A stretch of 19,316 nt of DNA from CAG-238 sp963601575. Lineage in GTDB: Bacteria; Bacillota; Clostridia; Peptostreptococcales; Anaerovoracaceae. Under the pieces are notes generated by a model. The model searched no databases and was not told the DNA's origin. It was given only the letters and a program-made list of their open reading frames with translations. This document shows, one piece after another, positions 6,366 through 15,100 of this stretch; the stretch's first letter is position 1; every line of letters begins with the position of its first letter. A program made the position numbers and the translations under genes. Where the stretch lies: contig CAVCFO010000029.1 in assembly GCA_963601575.1 (NCBI GenBank), forward strand, positions 1-19,316, in the 5' to 3' direction.

Positions 6366-6392
6366 GTGGAAGACGAAAGTCGCTAGCACCAC
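6366..6392 (+). promoter_or_regulatory. Candidate L1-binding hairpin before rplA
   Basis: GTGG (6366-6369) pairs with CCAC (6389-6392), and GAC (6372-6374) with GTC (6379-6381) closed by a GAAA tetraloop. Between them lies a strongly asymmetric internal loop, two bases on the left and seven on the right. L1 recognises two short helices joined by an asymmetric loop in 23S rRNA and in its own mRNA. The rplA ribosome binding site starts two bases after the hairpin, well placed for translational feedback. The assignment is by shape and location only. Confidence 0.5.
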
Positions 6393-6404
6393 GAGGAGGT
6401 AAAC

Positions 6405-7103
6405 ATGCCTAAGAGAGGTAGAAATTACAAAGCAGCGGTAGCAGCTTATGACAAGACCGAGCTTTTCGAAGCAAAGGATGCCGTAAAGATCGCCGCTGAA
6501 AATGCGAAAGCAAAATTCGACGAAACAGTTGAAGTACACATCAAGCTTGGCGTAGACGGAAGACACGCAGACCAGCAGGTTAGAGGCGCGATCGTTCTCC
6601 CGCACGGAACAGGCAAGACAAAAAAGGTTTTAGTATTTGCTAAGGGACCTAAGGCGCAAGAAGCAGAAGCAGCAGGCGCTGATTATGTAGGAGCCGAAGA
6701 AATGGCTCAGAAGATTCAGACCGAAAACTGGTTTGACTTCGACGTAGTAGTTGCTACACCGGACATGATGGGTGTTGTAGGTAGATTGGGTAAGATCTTG
6801 GGACCTAAGGGCCTCATGCCAAACCCTAAGTCGGGCACAGTAACGATGGATGTAGAAAAAGCTCTGCAAGAAATCAAAGCAGGTAAAGTTGAGTACAGAC
6901 TCGACAAGACAAATATCATCCATACACCGATCGGAAAGGTTTCATTCGGACCTGAGAAGCTCGCCGAGAACTTCAATGCACTTCTTGAGGCAGTTGTAAA
7001 GGCAAAGCCTGCAGCAGCCAAGGGACAGTACCTGAAGAGCGTAACGGTAGCTACGACCATGGGCCCGGGAGTGAAAGTAAATCCGGCACTTATCCAGTTT
7101 TAA
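6405..7103 (+). CDS. rplA: 50S ribosomal protein L1
   Basis: A 232-residue protein that forms the mobile L1 stalk at the ribosomal exit site and, in many bacteria, represses its own mRNA. The conserved GRHADQQVRGAIVLPHGTG and the signature stretch around PDMMGVVGRLGKILGPKGLMPNPKSGTV are intact, with the usual C-terminal TVATTMGPGVKVN. ATG at 6405 follows a full AGGAGGT (6394-6400). The gene closes the rplKA pair; the L10 leader begins a few bases after its stop. No independent terminator ends the rplKA transcript apart from the attenuator at 7175-7214. Confidence 0.97.
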   Translation: MPKRGRNYKAAVAAYDKTELFEAKDAVKIAAENAKAKFDETVEVHIKLGVDGRHADQQVRGAIVLPHGTGKTKKVLVFAKGPKAQEAEAAGADYVGAEEMAQKIQTENWFDFDVVVATPDMMGVVGRLGKILGPKGLMPNPKSGTVTMDVEKALQEIKAGKVEYRLDKTNIIHTPIGKVSFGPEKLAENFNALLEAVVKAKPAAAKGQYLKSVTVATTMGPGVKVNPALIQF

Positions 7104-7174
7104 CAATGAAATAAAACCGTAGACAGCGGGTGCGAAAGCTTAATTTCCCGCCGAGGTACAATATAAAAGTATTG

Positions 7175-7214
7175 ACCTTGCATACTGCGGATGAACGAAG
7201 ATGCAAGGTTTTTT
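7175..7214 (+). terminator. Attenuator terminator in the L10 leader
   Basis: ACCTTGCAT (7175-7183) pairs perfectly with ATGCAAGGT (7201-7209) around a 17-base loop, followed by a run of T to 7214. In the L10 leader mechanism, binding of the L10-L7/L12 complex upstream favours this terminator and cuts expression of rplJ-rplL. Confidence 0.9.
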
Positions 7215-7234
7215 ATGGAGTACCGGCCATACTC

Positions 7235-7257
7235 TGCCCGGCCTAATACACCGGGCA
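7235..7257 (+). promoter_or_regulatory. Hairpin next to the rplJ ribosome binding site
   Basis: TGCCCGG (7235-7241) pairs perfectly with CCGGGCA (7251-7257) around a nine-base loop, ending three bases before AAGGAG (7261-7266). GGCC at 7225-7228 can pair instead with GGCC at 7240-7243, giving a mutually exclusive fold. This may add a translational layer to the transcriptional attenuator. Confidence 0.5.
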
Positions 7258-7274
7258 AGAAAGGAGATTACATA

Positions 7275-7769
7275 ATGTCAGTAGAAGCTCAAAAGGCAAA
7301 ACAGCTCGTTATCGACGAGATCAAAGAAAAATTAGACGGCGCACAGTCAGCAGTTGTTATCGACTACATGGGAATTACAGTTGCTCAGGCAGACGCGATG
7401 AGAAAGAAACTCCGCGAAGCAAATGTTGACTATACCGTTTACAAAAATACCCTTGTAAAGAGAGCAATCGCAGGAACCGAATTTGAAGGTCTTGCAGAAG
7501 TTCTCGACGGACCGAGCGCACTTGCAATCAGCAAGGAAGACGCAACGGCTCCGGCAAGAATATTAAACGAAGTTATCAAAGACTTCAAGAAGATGGAATT
7601 CAAAGCAGGTGTTGTAGAAGGAAACTTCCTCGACAAGGACGGCATCCAGGCCGTTGCAGACATTCCGTCAAGAGAAGTTCTTATCGCCAAGTTCATGGGC
7701 AGCATTCAGTCGCCTATCAGCAAGGCAGTCAGAACATTCCAGGCTATCGCAGATGCGAAGGCAGAATAG
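7275..7769 (+). CDS. rplJ: 50S ribosomal protein L10
   Basis: A 164-residue protein that anchors L7/L12 dimers on the ribosome and acts as the repressor of its own operon. The N-terminal half includes SAVVIDYMGITVAQADAMRK and VDYTVYKNTLVKRAI, typical of L10; the C-terminal helix that binds L7/L12 ends with SPISKAVRTFQAIADAKAE. The true start is ATG 7275, nine bases after AAGGAG (7261-7266). The frame stays open 28 codons further upstream to an ATG at 7191, but that part is the attenuator and leader, so the longer version is rejected. rplL follows after 61 bases without a terminator. Confidence 0.95.
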   Translation: MSVEAQKAKQLVIDEIKEKLDGAQSAVVIDYMGITVAQADAMRKKLREANVDYTVYKNTLVKRAIAGTEFEGLAEVLDGPSALAISKEDATAPARILNEVIKDFKKMEFKAGVVEGNFLDKDGIQAVADIPSREVLIAKFMGSIQSPISKAVRTFQAIADAKAE

Positions 7770-7830
7770 TATATTCAAAAAGCAAAACAAAAAAATCTCG
7801 TGAAGAGAAAATTTATAAAGGAGAAATAAA

Positions 7831-8196
7831 ATGAACAAGGAACAAATTATCGAAGCTATAAAGGCGATGACAGTTTTAGAATTAAACGAATTAGTTAAAG
7901 CTTGCGAAGAAGAATTCGGCGTATCCGCAGCAGCTCCGGTTGCAGTTGTAGGCGCAGCAGGCGGCGCAGCAGCAGTTGAAGAGCAGACTGAGTTCACAGT
8001 AGTACTCGAAGCAGCAGGCGCAGAAAAGATCAAAGTTATCAAGGCAGTAAGAGAGCTTACCGGTCTTGGCCTCAAGGAAGCTAAGGAACTCGTAGACGGA
8101 GCTCCGTCCAACGTTAAAGAAGGCGTTGAAAAGGCAGAAGCTGATGCTATCAAGGCTCAGCTCGAAGAAGTTGGCGCTACAGTAACTCTTAAGTAG
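7831..8196 (+). CDS. rplL: 50S ribosomal protein L7/L12
   Basis: A 121-residue acidic stalk protein, present in several copies per ribosome, that recruits and stimulates translation GTPases. The N-terminal dimerisation helices (about 1-35) are followed by an Ala/Gly-rich hinge (VAVVGAAGGAAAVEEQ) and the compact C-terminal domain with KIKVIKAVRELTGLGLKEAKELVDGAP, the surface that binds EF-Tu and EF-G. AAAGGAG lies eight bases before the ATG. It shares the L10-leader transcript with rplJ and is followed by a strong terminator at 8226-8252. Confidence 0.97.
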   Translation: MNKEQIIEAIKAMTVLELNELVKACEEEFGVSAAAPVAVVGAAGGAAAVEEQTEFTVVLEAAGAEKIKVIKAVRELTGLGLKEAKELVDGAPSNVKEGVEKAEADAIKAQLEEVGATVTLK

Positions 8197-8225
8197 TTCT
8201 AAGCATAGCTAGACAAAGCCAAATC

Positions 8226-8252
8226 AAGCGGTCGCAAATGCGGCCGCTTTTT
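8226..8252 (+). terminator. Intrinsic terminator after rplL
   Basis: A ten-base-pair stem (8226-8235 with 8240-8249, one G-T pair) has an AAAT loop and ends in TTTTT (8248-8252). It separates rplJL from the rpoBC promoter region, although partial read-through is common at this point in other bacteria. Confidence 0.92.
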
Positions 8253-8289
8253 GCATACAAAATTATTTTCCCAAAAGCAAAATTAATGC

Positions 8290-8326
8290 TTGATTATTTG
8301 ACACGAGTATTATATAATATTAGACT
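8290..8326 (+). promoter_or_regulatory. rpoBC promoter region, two possible pairings
   Basis: Two overlapping sigma-A promoters can be read: TTGATT (8290-8295) with TATAAT (8313-8318), and TTGACA (8298-8303) with TAGACT (8321-8326). Both have 17-base spacers and match 10 of 12 consensus bases. Either gives a leader of about 40-45 bases before the rpoB start at 8371. Confidence 0.75.
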
Positions 8327-8370
8327 GCCACACAAAGTAATTTGTTTTAAGAATATAAGGAGTGATGAAG

Positions 8371-11300
8371 ATGCCAAAACCTATACAAGTAGGTAGAAAA
8401 GAACGTATGACATTTGCGAAGATCAATGAAGTCTGCGAGATGCCGAACCTGATTGAGATTCAGACAAAATCGTATGACTGGTTTATCCGTGAAGGCCTCA
8501 GAGAAGTATTTGAAGATATTTCTCCCATAAAGGACTATGCGGACAATCTGGTCTTGGAATTCATTGACCACTCACTCACAGATGCTCCCAAATATGAGCA
8601 GGAAGAGTGCAAGGAGAGAGATGTAACGTATGCAGCTCCGCTCAAAGTCAGAGTAAGACTAATAAATAAGGAAACCGGAGAGGTAAAGGAGCAGGAAGTT
8701 TTCATGGGAGATTTCCCGCTGATGACCGAAAAGGGAACCTTTATCTATAACGGCGCAGAAAGAGTTGTAGTAACTCAGCTGGTGCGCTCCCCGGGACCTT
8801 ACTACGATGTAACTGTTGATAAATCGAACAACAAGCTTTTCCAAGCCACCATTATCCCTAACCGCGGAGCATGGCTTGAATATGAGACCGACTCCAACGA
8901 AATCATTTCTGTTAGAGTTGACCGTACCAGAAAACAGCCTGTTACCACGCTTCTTCGAGCTTTGGGATTTGGATCGGACCAGGAGATCATCGACATTTTC
9001 GGAGAAGACCCGAGACTTCTCAAGACCCTCGAGAAGGATACCGCAAGCAACTACGAAGAAGGCCTCAAGGAAATCTACAAAAAATTGAGACCGGCAGAAC
9101 CGCCTACGGTTGAAAGTGCCAAGGCGCTGTTCAATTCGCTTTTCTTCGATGCGAAGAGATACGACCTTGCCAAGGTGGGCAGATACAAATACAACAAAAA
9201 GCTCGGTTTATCAAACAGAATTGCAGGCGTAGTGGCAGCCGAAGATGTAATTCATCCGCAAACGGGAGAAATTCTTGCAGAAAAAGGACAAAAAATCAAT
9301 AGACAGCTTGCCTTCGAGATCGAAAATGCAGGCGTAGAATATATCTATGCCTACGCCCTCGACAAGGAAAAAGAAGACCAGGTTACCAAGATCATAGGAA
9401 ATAACTTTGTAGACCCTAAGTGCTATGTCGATTTTGACTTGACCGAGCTCAAGGTGGCTGACAAGGTATTTTATCCTGTCCTCAAAGAAATTCTTGCTTC
9501 GGCATCCTCCGAGGAAGAACTGAAAGAGATGCTCGTTGACAGAAGAAACGACCTTTCGCCAAAGCATATCATAGTGGAAGATATTATCGCATCCATCAGC
9601 TATATCCTCAACTTAAATTATGGCATCGGAACAACTGACGATATAGACCATTTGGGCAACCGCCGTCTGAGAACTGTGGGAGAGCTTCTCCAGAACCAGT
9701 TCAGAATCGGCCTTGCCAGAATGGAAAGAGTCGTAAAAGAGAGAATGACCACTCAGGACATCGATGTTACGACTCCGCAAGCTTTGATGAATATAAGACC
9801 TGTAACTGCGGCTATCAAGGAGTTCTTCGGAAGCTCCCAGCTCTCGCAGTTCATGGACCAGAATAACCCTCTTGCAGAGCTCACTCACAAGAGAAGACTT
9901 TCCGCACTGGGACCGGGCGGACTCTCAAGAGAAAGAGCAGGATTCGAGGTTCGAGACGTTCACCATTCTCACTACGGAAGAATGTGTCCTATCGAGACTC
10001 CTGAAGGCCCGAATATCGGACTTATCGGCTCCCTCACAACATATGGCGTAATCAACCAGTACGGCTTCATCGAGACTCCGTACAGAGTTGTTGACAAAGA
10101 AACACACAAAGTAACAGACGAAATTCACTATCTGACTGCTGACGAAGAAGAAATGATGGTTGTCGCTCAGGCTAACGAACCGCTCACAGAGGACGGACAC
10201 TTTGCAAATGCGAAGGTTGCCTCAAGAGGCGAGCATGGCGAAATCGCGCTTATGCCTAGAGACCAGATCGACTACATGGACGTTTCTCCGAAGCAGGTAG
10301 TTTCCGTTGCAACGGCGATGATTCCTTTCCTCGAAAACGACGACGCAAACCGTGCGCTCATGGGTTCCAACATGCAGCGTCAGGCGGTACCGCTGCTCGT
10401 AACCGAGGCCCCTATCGTCGGAACGGGTATGGAATATAAGGCAGCAAGAGACTCGGGCGTTGTAATCCTGGCAAAGGCCGAGGGCACGGTTGAGTTTGTC
10501 GATGCCGATACAATTATAATAAGAAGAGATGATAACAACGACAGAGATGTCTATAAACTCCTGAAATTCAAACGTTCCAACCAGGGAACATGCATAAACC
10601 AAAGACCGATCGTTTCCACCGGGGAGCATGTTGAAGCAGGCGAGGTTATCGCCGACGGACCATCGACAGACCTTGGAGAAATCGCTCTTGGCAAGAACCT
10701 TCTCATCGGCTTCATGACATGGGAAGGCTATAACTACGAGGACGCTATCGTTCTGAACGAGAGACTCCTCATGGACGATGTGCTGACATCTCTGCATATC
10801 GAAGAATACGAGTCGGAGGCAAGAGATACAAAGCTTGGACCTGAGGAAATCACCAGGGACATCCCGAACGTGGGAGACGATGCCCTCAAGGATCTTGACG
10901 AGGAAGGCATCATCAGAATCGGCGCAGAGGTTAACTCCTCGGATATTCTGGTAGGAAAGGTTACCCCGAAGGGCGAGACTGAGCTTACCGCAGAGGAAAG
11001 ACTGCTCCGCGCGATCTTCGGCGAGAAGGCAAGAGAGGTAAGAGATACTTCCCTTAGAGTTCCTCACGGAGAAACCGGTATCATCGTTGACGTCAAGGTT
11101 TTTTGCAGAGAAAACGGAGACGAGCTTCCGCCGGGAGTAAACAAGCTCGTAAGATGCTATATTGCAACCAAGAGAAAGATCAATGTCGGCGACAAGATGG
11201 CAGGACGCCACGGAAACAAGGGTGTAGTATCAAGGATCCTTCCGGAAGAGGATATGCCGTTCCTTGAGAACGGTCAGCCGCTTCAGGTAATGCTTAACCC

Positions 11301-12075
11301 TCTGGGCGTTCCTTCCCGAATGAACGTCGGACAGGTACTCGAGGTTCACCTCGGCCTTGCCGCAAAGAAGAAAGGCTGGTACATTTCTACCCCTGTATTC
11401 GACGGCGCAACCGAGAAGGATATCATCGGACTCCTGGACGAATGCGGATATCCGAAAACCGGAAAGCTGAAGCTCAGAGACGGCAGAACCGGCGAATATT
11501 TCGATAATCCGGTAACCGTCGGCTATATGTATATGTTAAAACTCCACCATTTGGTTGACGATAAGATTCACGCAAGAAGTACCGGTCCGTACTCGCTGGT
11601 AACGCAGCAGCCGCTGGGAGGCAAAGCCCAGTTCGGCGGACAGCGTTTCGGAGAGATGGAAGTATGGGCGCTGGAGGCATATGGCGCGGCTTATACCCTG
11701 CAGGAAATCCTGACGGTAAAATCCGACGATATTGTCGGCCGTGTGAAGACTTATGAGGCAATTGTCAAGGGCGAGAACATTCCGAAGCCGGGCATTCCGG
11801 AATCCTTCAAGGTATTGATCAAAGAAATGCAGGCACTCGGACTTGACATCAAGGTGCTGTCCGAAAATAACGAAGAAATCGAGATCAAGGAATCTTCCGA
11901 ATATGACGACGATCCGCGCAACCTCGAGGCGATTATGGACTTCGAGACAGAGCTGGAAAGCGAAGACGAGATGATGAATAGCGGATTCAGCGAAGAAAAT
12001 GCAGATGATGAGAACTTCGCAGCAGAATATGACGAGCCGGACGAATTCGCAGGCGATGATTTCAGAGAAGAGTAA
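8371..12075 (+). CDS. rpoB: DNA-directed RNA polymerase beta subunit
   Basis: This 1234-residue beta subunit forms half of the polymerase active-site cleft. The rifampicin pocket begins at FFGSSQLSQFMDQNN (485-499); Asp496, His506 and Ser511 correspond to E. coli Asp516, His526 and Ser531 and are wild type, which predicts sensitivity at those positions. TWEGYNYEDAI and GDKMAGRHGNKG (about 940-951) contribute to the catalytic centre. The last 60 or so residues form a very acidic tail, as in other Firmicutes. I start at ATG 8371, eight bases after AAGGAG (8357-8362); GTG 8362 overlaps that site and ATG 8365 is too close to it. rpoC follows after 29 bases in the same transcript. Confidence 0.97.
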   Translation: MPKPIQVGRKERMTFAKINEVCEMPNLIEIQTKSYDWFIREGLREVFEDISPIKDYADNLVLEFIDHSLTDAPKYEQEECKERDVTYAAPLKVRVRLINKETGEVKEQEVFMGDFPLMTEKGTFIYNGAERVVVTQLVRSPGPYYDVTVDKSNNKLFQATIIPNRGAWLEYETDSNEIISVRVDRTRKQPVTTLLRALGFGSDQEIIDIFGEDPRLLKTLEKDTASNYEEGLKEIYKKLRPAEPPTVESAKALFNSLFFDAKRYDLAKVGRYKYNKKLGLSNRIAGVVAAEDVIHPQTGEILAEKGQKINRQLAFEIENAGVEYIYAYALDKEKEDQVTKIIGNNFVDPKCYVDFDLTELKVADKVFYPVLKEILASASSEEELKEMLVDRRNDLSPKHIIVEDIIASISYILNLNYGIGTTDDIDHLGNRRLRTVGELLQNQFRIGLARMERVVKERMTTQDIDVTTPQALMNIRPVTAAIKEFFGSSQLSQFMDQNNPLAELTHKRRLSALGPGGLSRERAGFEVRDVHHSHYGRMCPIETPEGPNIGLIGSLTTYGVINQYGFIETPYRVVDKETHKVTDEIHYLTADEEEMMVVAQANEPLTEDGHFANAKVASRGEHGEIALMPRDQIDYMDVSPKQVVSVATAMIPFLENDDANRALMGSNMQRQAVPLLVTEAPIVGTGMEYKAARDSGVVILAKAEGTVEFVDADTIIIRRDDNNDRDVYKLLKFKRSNQGTCINQRPIVSTGEHVEAGEVIADGPSTDLGEIALGKNLLIGFMTWEGYNYEDAIVLNERLLMDDVLTSLHIEEYESEARDTKLGPEEITRDIPNVGDDALKDLDEEGIIRIGAEVNSSDILVGKVTPKGETELTAEERLLRAIFGEKAREVRDTSLRVPHGETGIIVDVKVFCRENGDELPPGVNKLVRCYIATKRKINVGDKMAGRHGNKGVVSRILPEEDMPFLENGQPLQVMLNPLGVPSRMNVGQVLEVHLGLAAKKKGWYISTPVFDGATEKDIIGLLDECGYPKTGKLKLRDGRTGEYFDNPVTVGYMYMLKLHHLVDDKIHARSTGPYSLVTQQPLGGKAQFGGQRFGEMEVWALEAYGAAYTLQEILTVKSDDIVGRVKTYEAIVKGENIPKPGIPESFKVLIKEMQALGLDIKVLSENNEEIEIKESSEYDDDPRNLEAIMDFETELESEDEMMNSGFSEENADDENFAAEYDEPDEFAGDDFREE

Positions 12076-12104
12076 TTAGTGACAGGAAAGGGGGAGGAAC
12101 TTCC

Positions 12105-15100
12105 TTGAACAATAACATAAATAACGATTATGAATTAAACAATTTTGAGTCAATACAGATCAATTTGGCATCTCCTGAGAAAATTCTCGAGTGGTCCCAC
12201 GGCGAGGTTACAAAGCCGGAGACCATCAACTACAGGACTCTGAAGCCGGAAAAGGACGGTCTTTTCTGCGAAAAGATCTTCGGGCCGATGAAGGACTGGG
12301 AGTGCCATTGCGGCAAGTATAAGAGAATCAGATACAAGGGCATCGTCTGCGATCGCTGCGGAGTAGAAGTTACCAAGGCGAAGGTAAGACGCGAGAGAAT
12401 GGGCCACATCAAGCTTGCGGCTCCGGTTTCTCATATCTGGTATTTCAAGGGCATCCCGTCGAGAATGGGACTGTGCCTTGACGTTACACCGAGAAACCTC
12501 GAAAAGGTGCTCTATTTCGCTGCATATATCGTAACCGACCCGGGAGATACCGGGCTCGGCTACAAAGAAATCCTCACCGAGCAGCAATATAAAGAAGCAA
12601 GAGAACAGTACGGCAACGCATTCAAGGCCGGAATGGGCGCCGAGGCAGTGAAAAAGCTCCTCGAGGACATCGACCTTGAGAAGTTGTCTTCCGAGCTCAG
12701 AGAGCAGCTTAGGGACGCTTCCGGACAGAAAAAGATCAGAATCGTAAGACGCCTTGAGGTGATCGAGGCCCTCAGAATTTCCGGAAACAGACCGGAATGG
12801 ATGGTTCTAGATGTAATTCCGGTAATTCCGCCTGACATCAGACCTATGGTTCAGCTCGACGGCGGCAGATTCGCTACATCCGACCTCAATGACCTTTATA
12901 GAAGGGTTATCAACAGAAATAATAGACTCAACAGACTCCTAGAGCTGGGCGCTCCTGACATCATCGTCAGAAACGAAAAGAGAATGCTTCAGGAAGCCGT
13001 TGACTCGCTCATAGATAATGGCCGGCGCGGCAGAGCCGTAACAGGCCCGGGCGCAAGACCGCTAAAGTCACTTTCGGATATGCTAAAGGGCAAACAAGGC
13101 AGATTCAGACAGAACCTGCTCGGAAAGCGTGTTGACTACTCCGGCCGTTCCGTAATCGTAGTAGGACCTGAGCTCAAGTTCTATCAGTGCGGACTCCCGA
13201 AGAAGATGGCTCTGGAACTGTTCAAGCCTTTCATCATGAAAGAGCTGGTTGAGCAGGGCTATGCACACAACATCAAGAGCGCAAAGAGAATGGTCGAAAA
13301 GGTAAGACCTGAGGTTTGGGACGTGCTTGAGGGCGTTATCAAAGAACATCCTGTAATGCTTAACCGTGCGCCGACGCTCCATAGACTCGGCATCCAGGCA
13401 TTTGAGCCGGTGCTGGTAGAGGGCAAGGCGATCAAGCTCCATCCGCTGGCTTGTACCGCGTTCAATGCCGACTTCGACGGCGACCAGATGGCGGTTCATG
13501 TACCTCTTTCTGTTGAGGCGCAGGCAGAGGCAAGATTCCTCATGCTCTCTGTCAACAACATACTCGCGCCGAAGGACGGCTCCCCGATCACGACTCCTAC
13601 TCAGGACATGATACTGGGAAGCTACTACCTCACCCATCCTGGAGTAGACGACAGAAGCACCTATGCCGAAAAGGGCGACGGAAAGGTATTTACAGACCTT
13701 GACGAAATGCTCATGGCATACCAGAATGGCGTAGTCGGAATCCACGCAAAGGTAAAAGTAAGAATGTTCCTCGAGGGTGACAAGACCGGCAAGCTCGTCG
13801 AGTCCACCGTGGGCAGATTTATCTTTAACCAGGGGATCCCGCAGGACCTCGGCTTTGTAAACAGAGAAGAAGACCCATATTCGCTTGAGGTCGACTTCCT
13901 TTGCGACAAGAAAAAACTCGGCGTGATCATCGACAAATGCTATAGAACCCACGGCAATACCGGCACGGTTATCATGCTTGACTACATCAAGTCCATGGGC
14001 TACAAATATTCCACGAAGGCCGCGGTTACCATCAGCGTAAGCGACATGGAAATCCCGGCAGAAAAAGAAACCATCATCGCAGCTGCCGAGGCTGAGGTTG
14101 ATAAATACGAAAAGGCTTTCAGAATGGGTCTCATGTCCGCACAGGAAAGATACGAGGCGATCATCAAGATTTGGTCAAAGGCAACAGACGATGTTGCGGA
14201 CGCGCTGATGAACTCACTGGGAACCCTAAACAACCTGTTCATCATGGCAAATTCCGGAGCCCGTGGTTCCAAGAACCAGATCAAACAGGTCGGCGGTATG
14301 CGTGGACTTATGGCTAACGCAACCGGTAAAACAGTAGAAATTCCTATCAAGTCAAACTTCCGTGAAGGACTTTCGATTTTGGAATACTTCATTTCGTCAA
14401 ACGGTGCTCGTAAGGGTCTTGCCGATACCGCGCTTCGTACGGCAGACTCAGGATACCTGACCAGAAGACTCGTTGACGTATCCCATAACGTAATCGTAAG
14501 AGAATACGACTGCGGAACCGACGAGGGCGTCGAGGTAAGAGCATTTACAGACGGCAAAGAAGTTATCGAGCCGCTCAAGCAGAGAATCGTAGGCAGAACC
14601 GCATTCATCGACATCACCGACCCGCAGACCGGGGAAGTGATCGTAGAACAGAATGACGAGATCCTTGAGGACGCAGCGGAGAGAATCGAAGCCTGCGGCA
14701 TCGAAAGCGTTGCAATCCGTGCCGTAATGACCTGCCATGCAAGAACAGGCGTATGCGCGAAGTGCTACGGCAGAAACCTTGCTACAGGAGAAGAGGTTAA
14801 CATCGGCGAGGCGGTCGGCATCACGGCTGCTCAGTCCATCGGAGAACCGGGTACTCAGCTTACGATGAGAACCTTCCATACCGGCGGCGTTGCCGGCGGC
14901 GACATCACCCAGGGTCTTCCGAGGGTCGAGGAGCTTTTCGAAGCAAGAAAACCGAAGGGACTTGCGGAGATCTGCGAAGCTGACGGCGAAGTAATCTCCA
15001 TCGAAGCAAGAAAAGACAACAAGACCGAAGTAAGGGTAAGAGGCGAAGAAGAAGACCATGTATATGTAATCCCTTACGGCGCGAGAATAAATGTAAAAGA

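Larger units (their letters stand above)
7111..7274 (+). promoter_or_regulatory. Ribosomal protein L10 leader (autoregulatory 5' UTR of rplJ-rplL)
   Basis: The arrangement matches the known L10 leader of Firmicutes. GCGGG (7126-7130) pairs with CCCGC (7147-7151), and ACC (7116-7118) pairs with GGT (7155-7157), leaving a lopsided bulge (GTAGACA opposite CGA) of the kink-turn type. A GC-GAAA-GC hairpin tops the stem. L10 in complex with L7/L12 dimers binds this structure. An attenuator follows at 7175-7214, then a second hairpin at 7235-7257 directly before the ribosome binding site. The region is open in one reading frame from 7191 but is clearly leader RNA. Confidence 0.85.

Noticed and set aside
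7191..7274. 28-codon N-terminal extension of L10
   Set aside because: The stretch is the attenuator and leader RNA. L10 homology begins at MSVEAQKAK and the ribosome binding site is at 7261-7266.
8362..8370. GTG or first ATG as rpoB start
   Set aside because: GTG overlaps the AAGGAG site and ATG 8365 is two bases from it; ATG 8371 has normal spacing.
10222..11211. 329-codon minus-strand open frame opposite rpoB
   Set aside because: Long antisense frames arise from rpoB codon bias; it has no family match and no ribosome binding site evidence. The same applies to 13083-13952 opposite rpoC and 17728-18681 opposite fusA.
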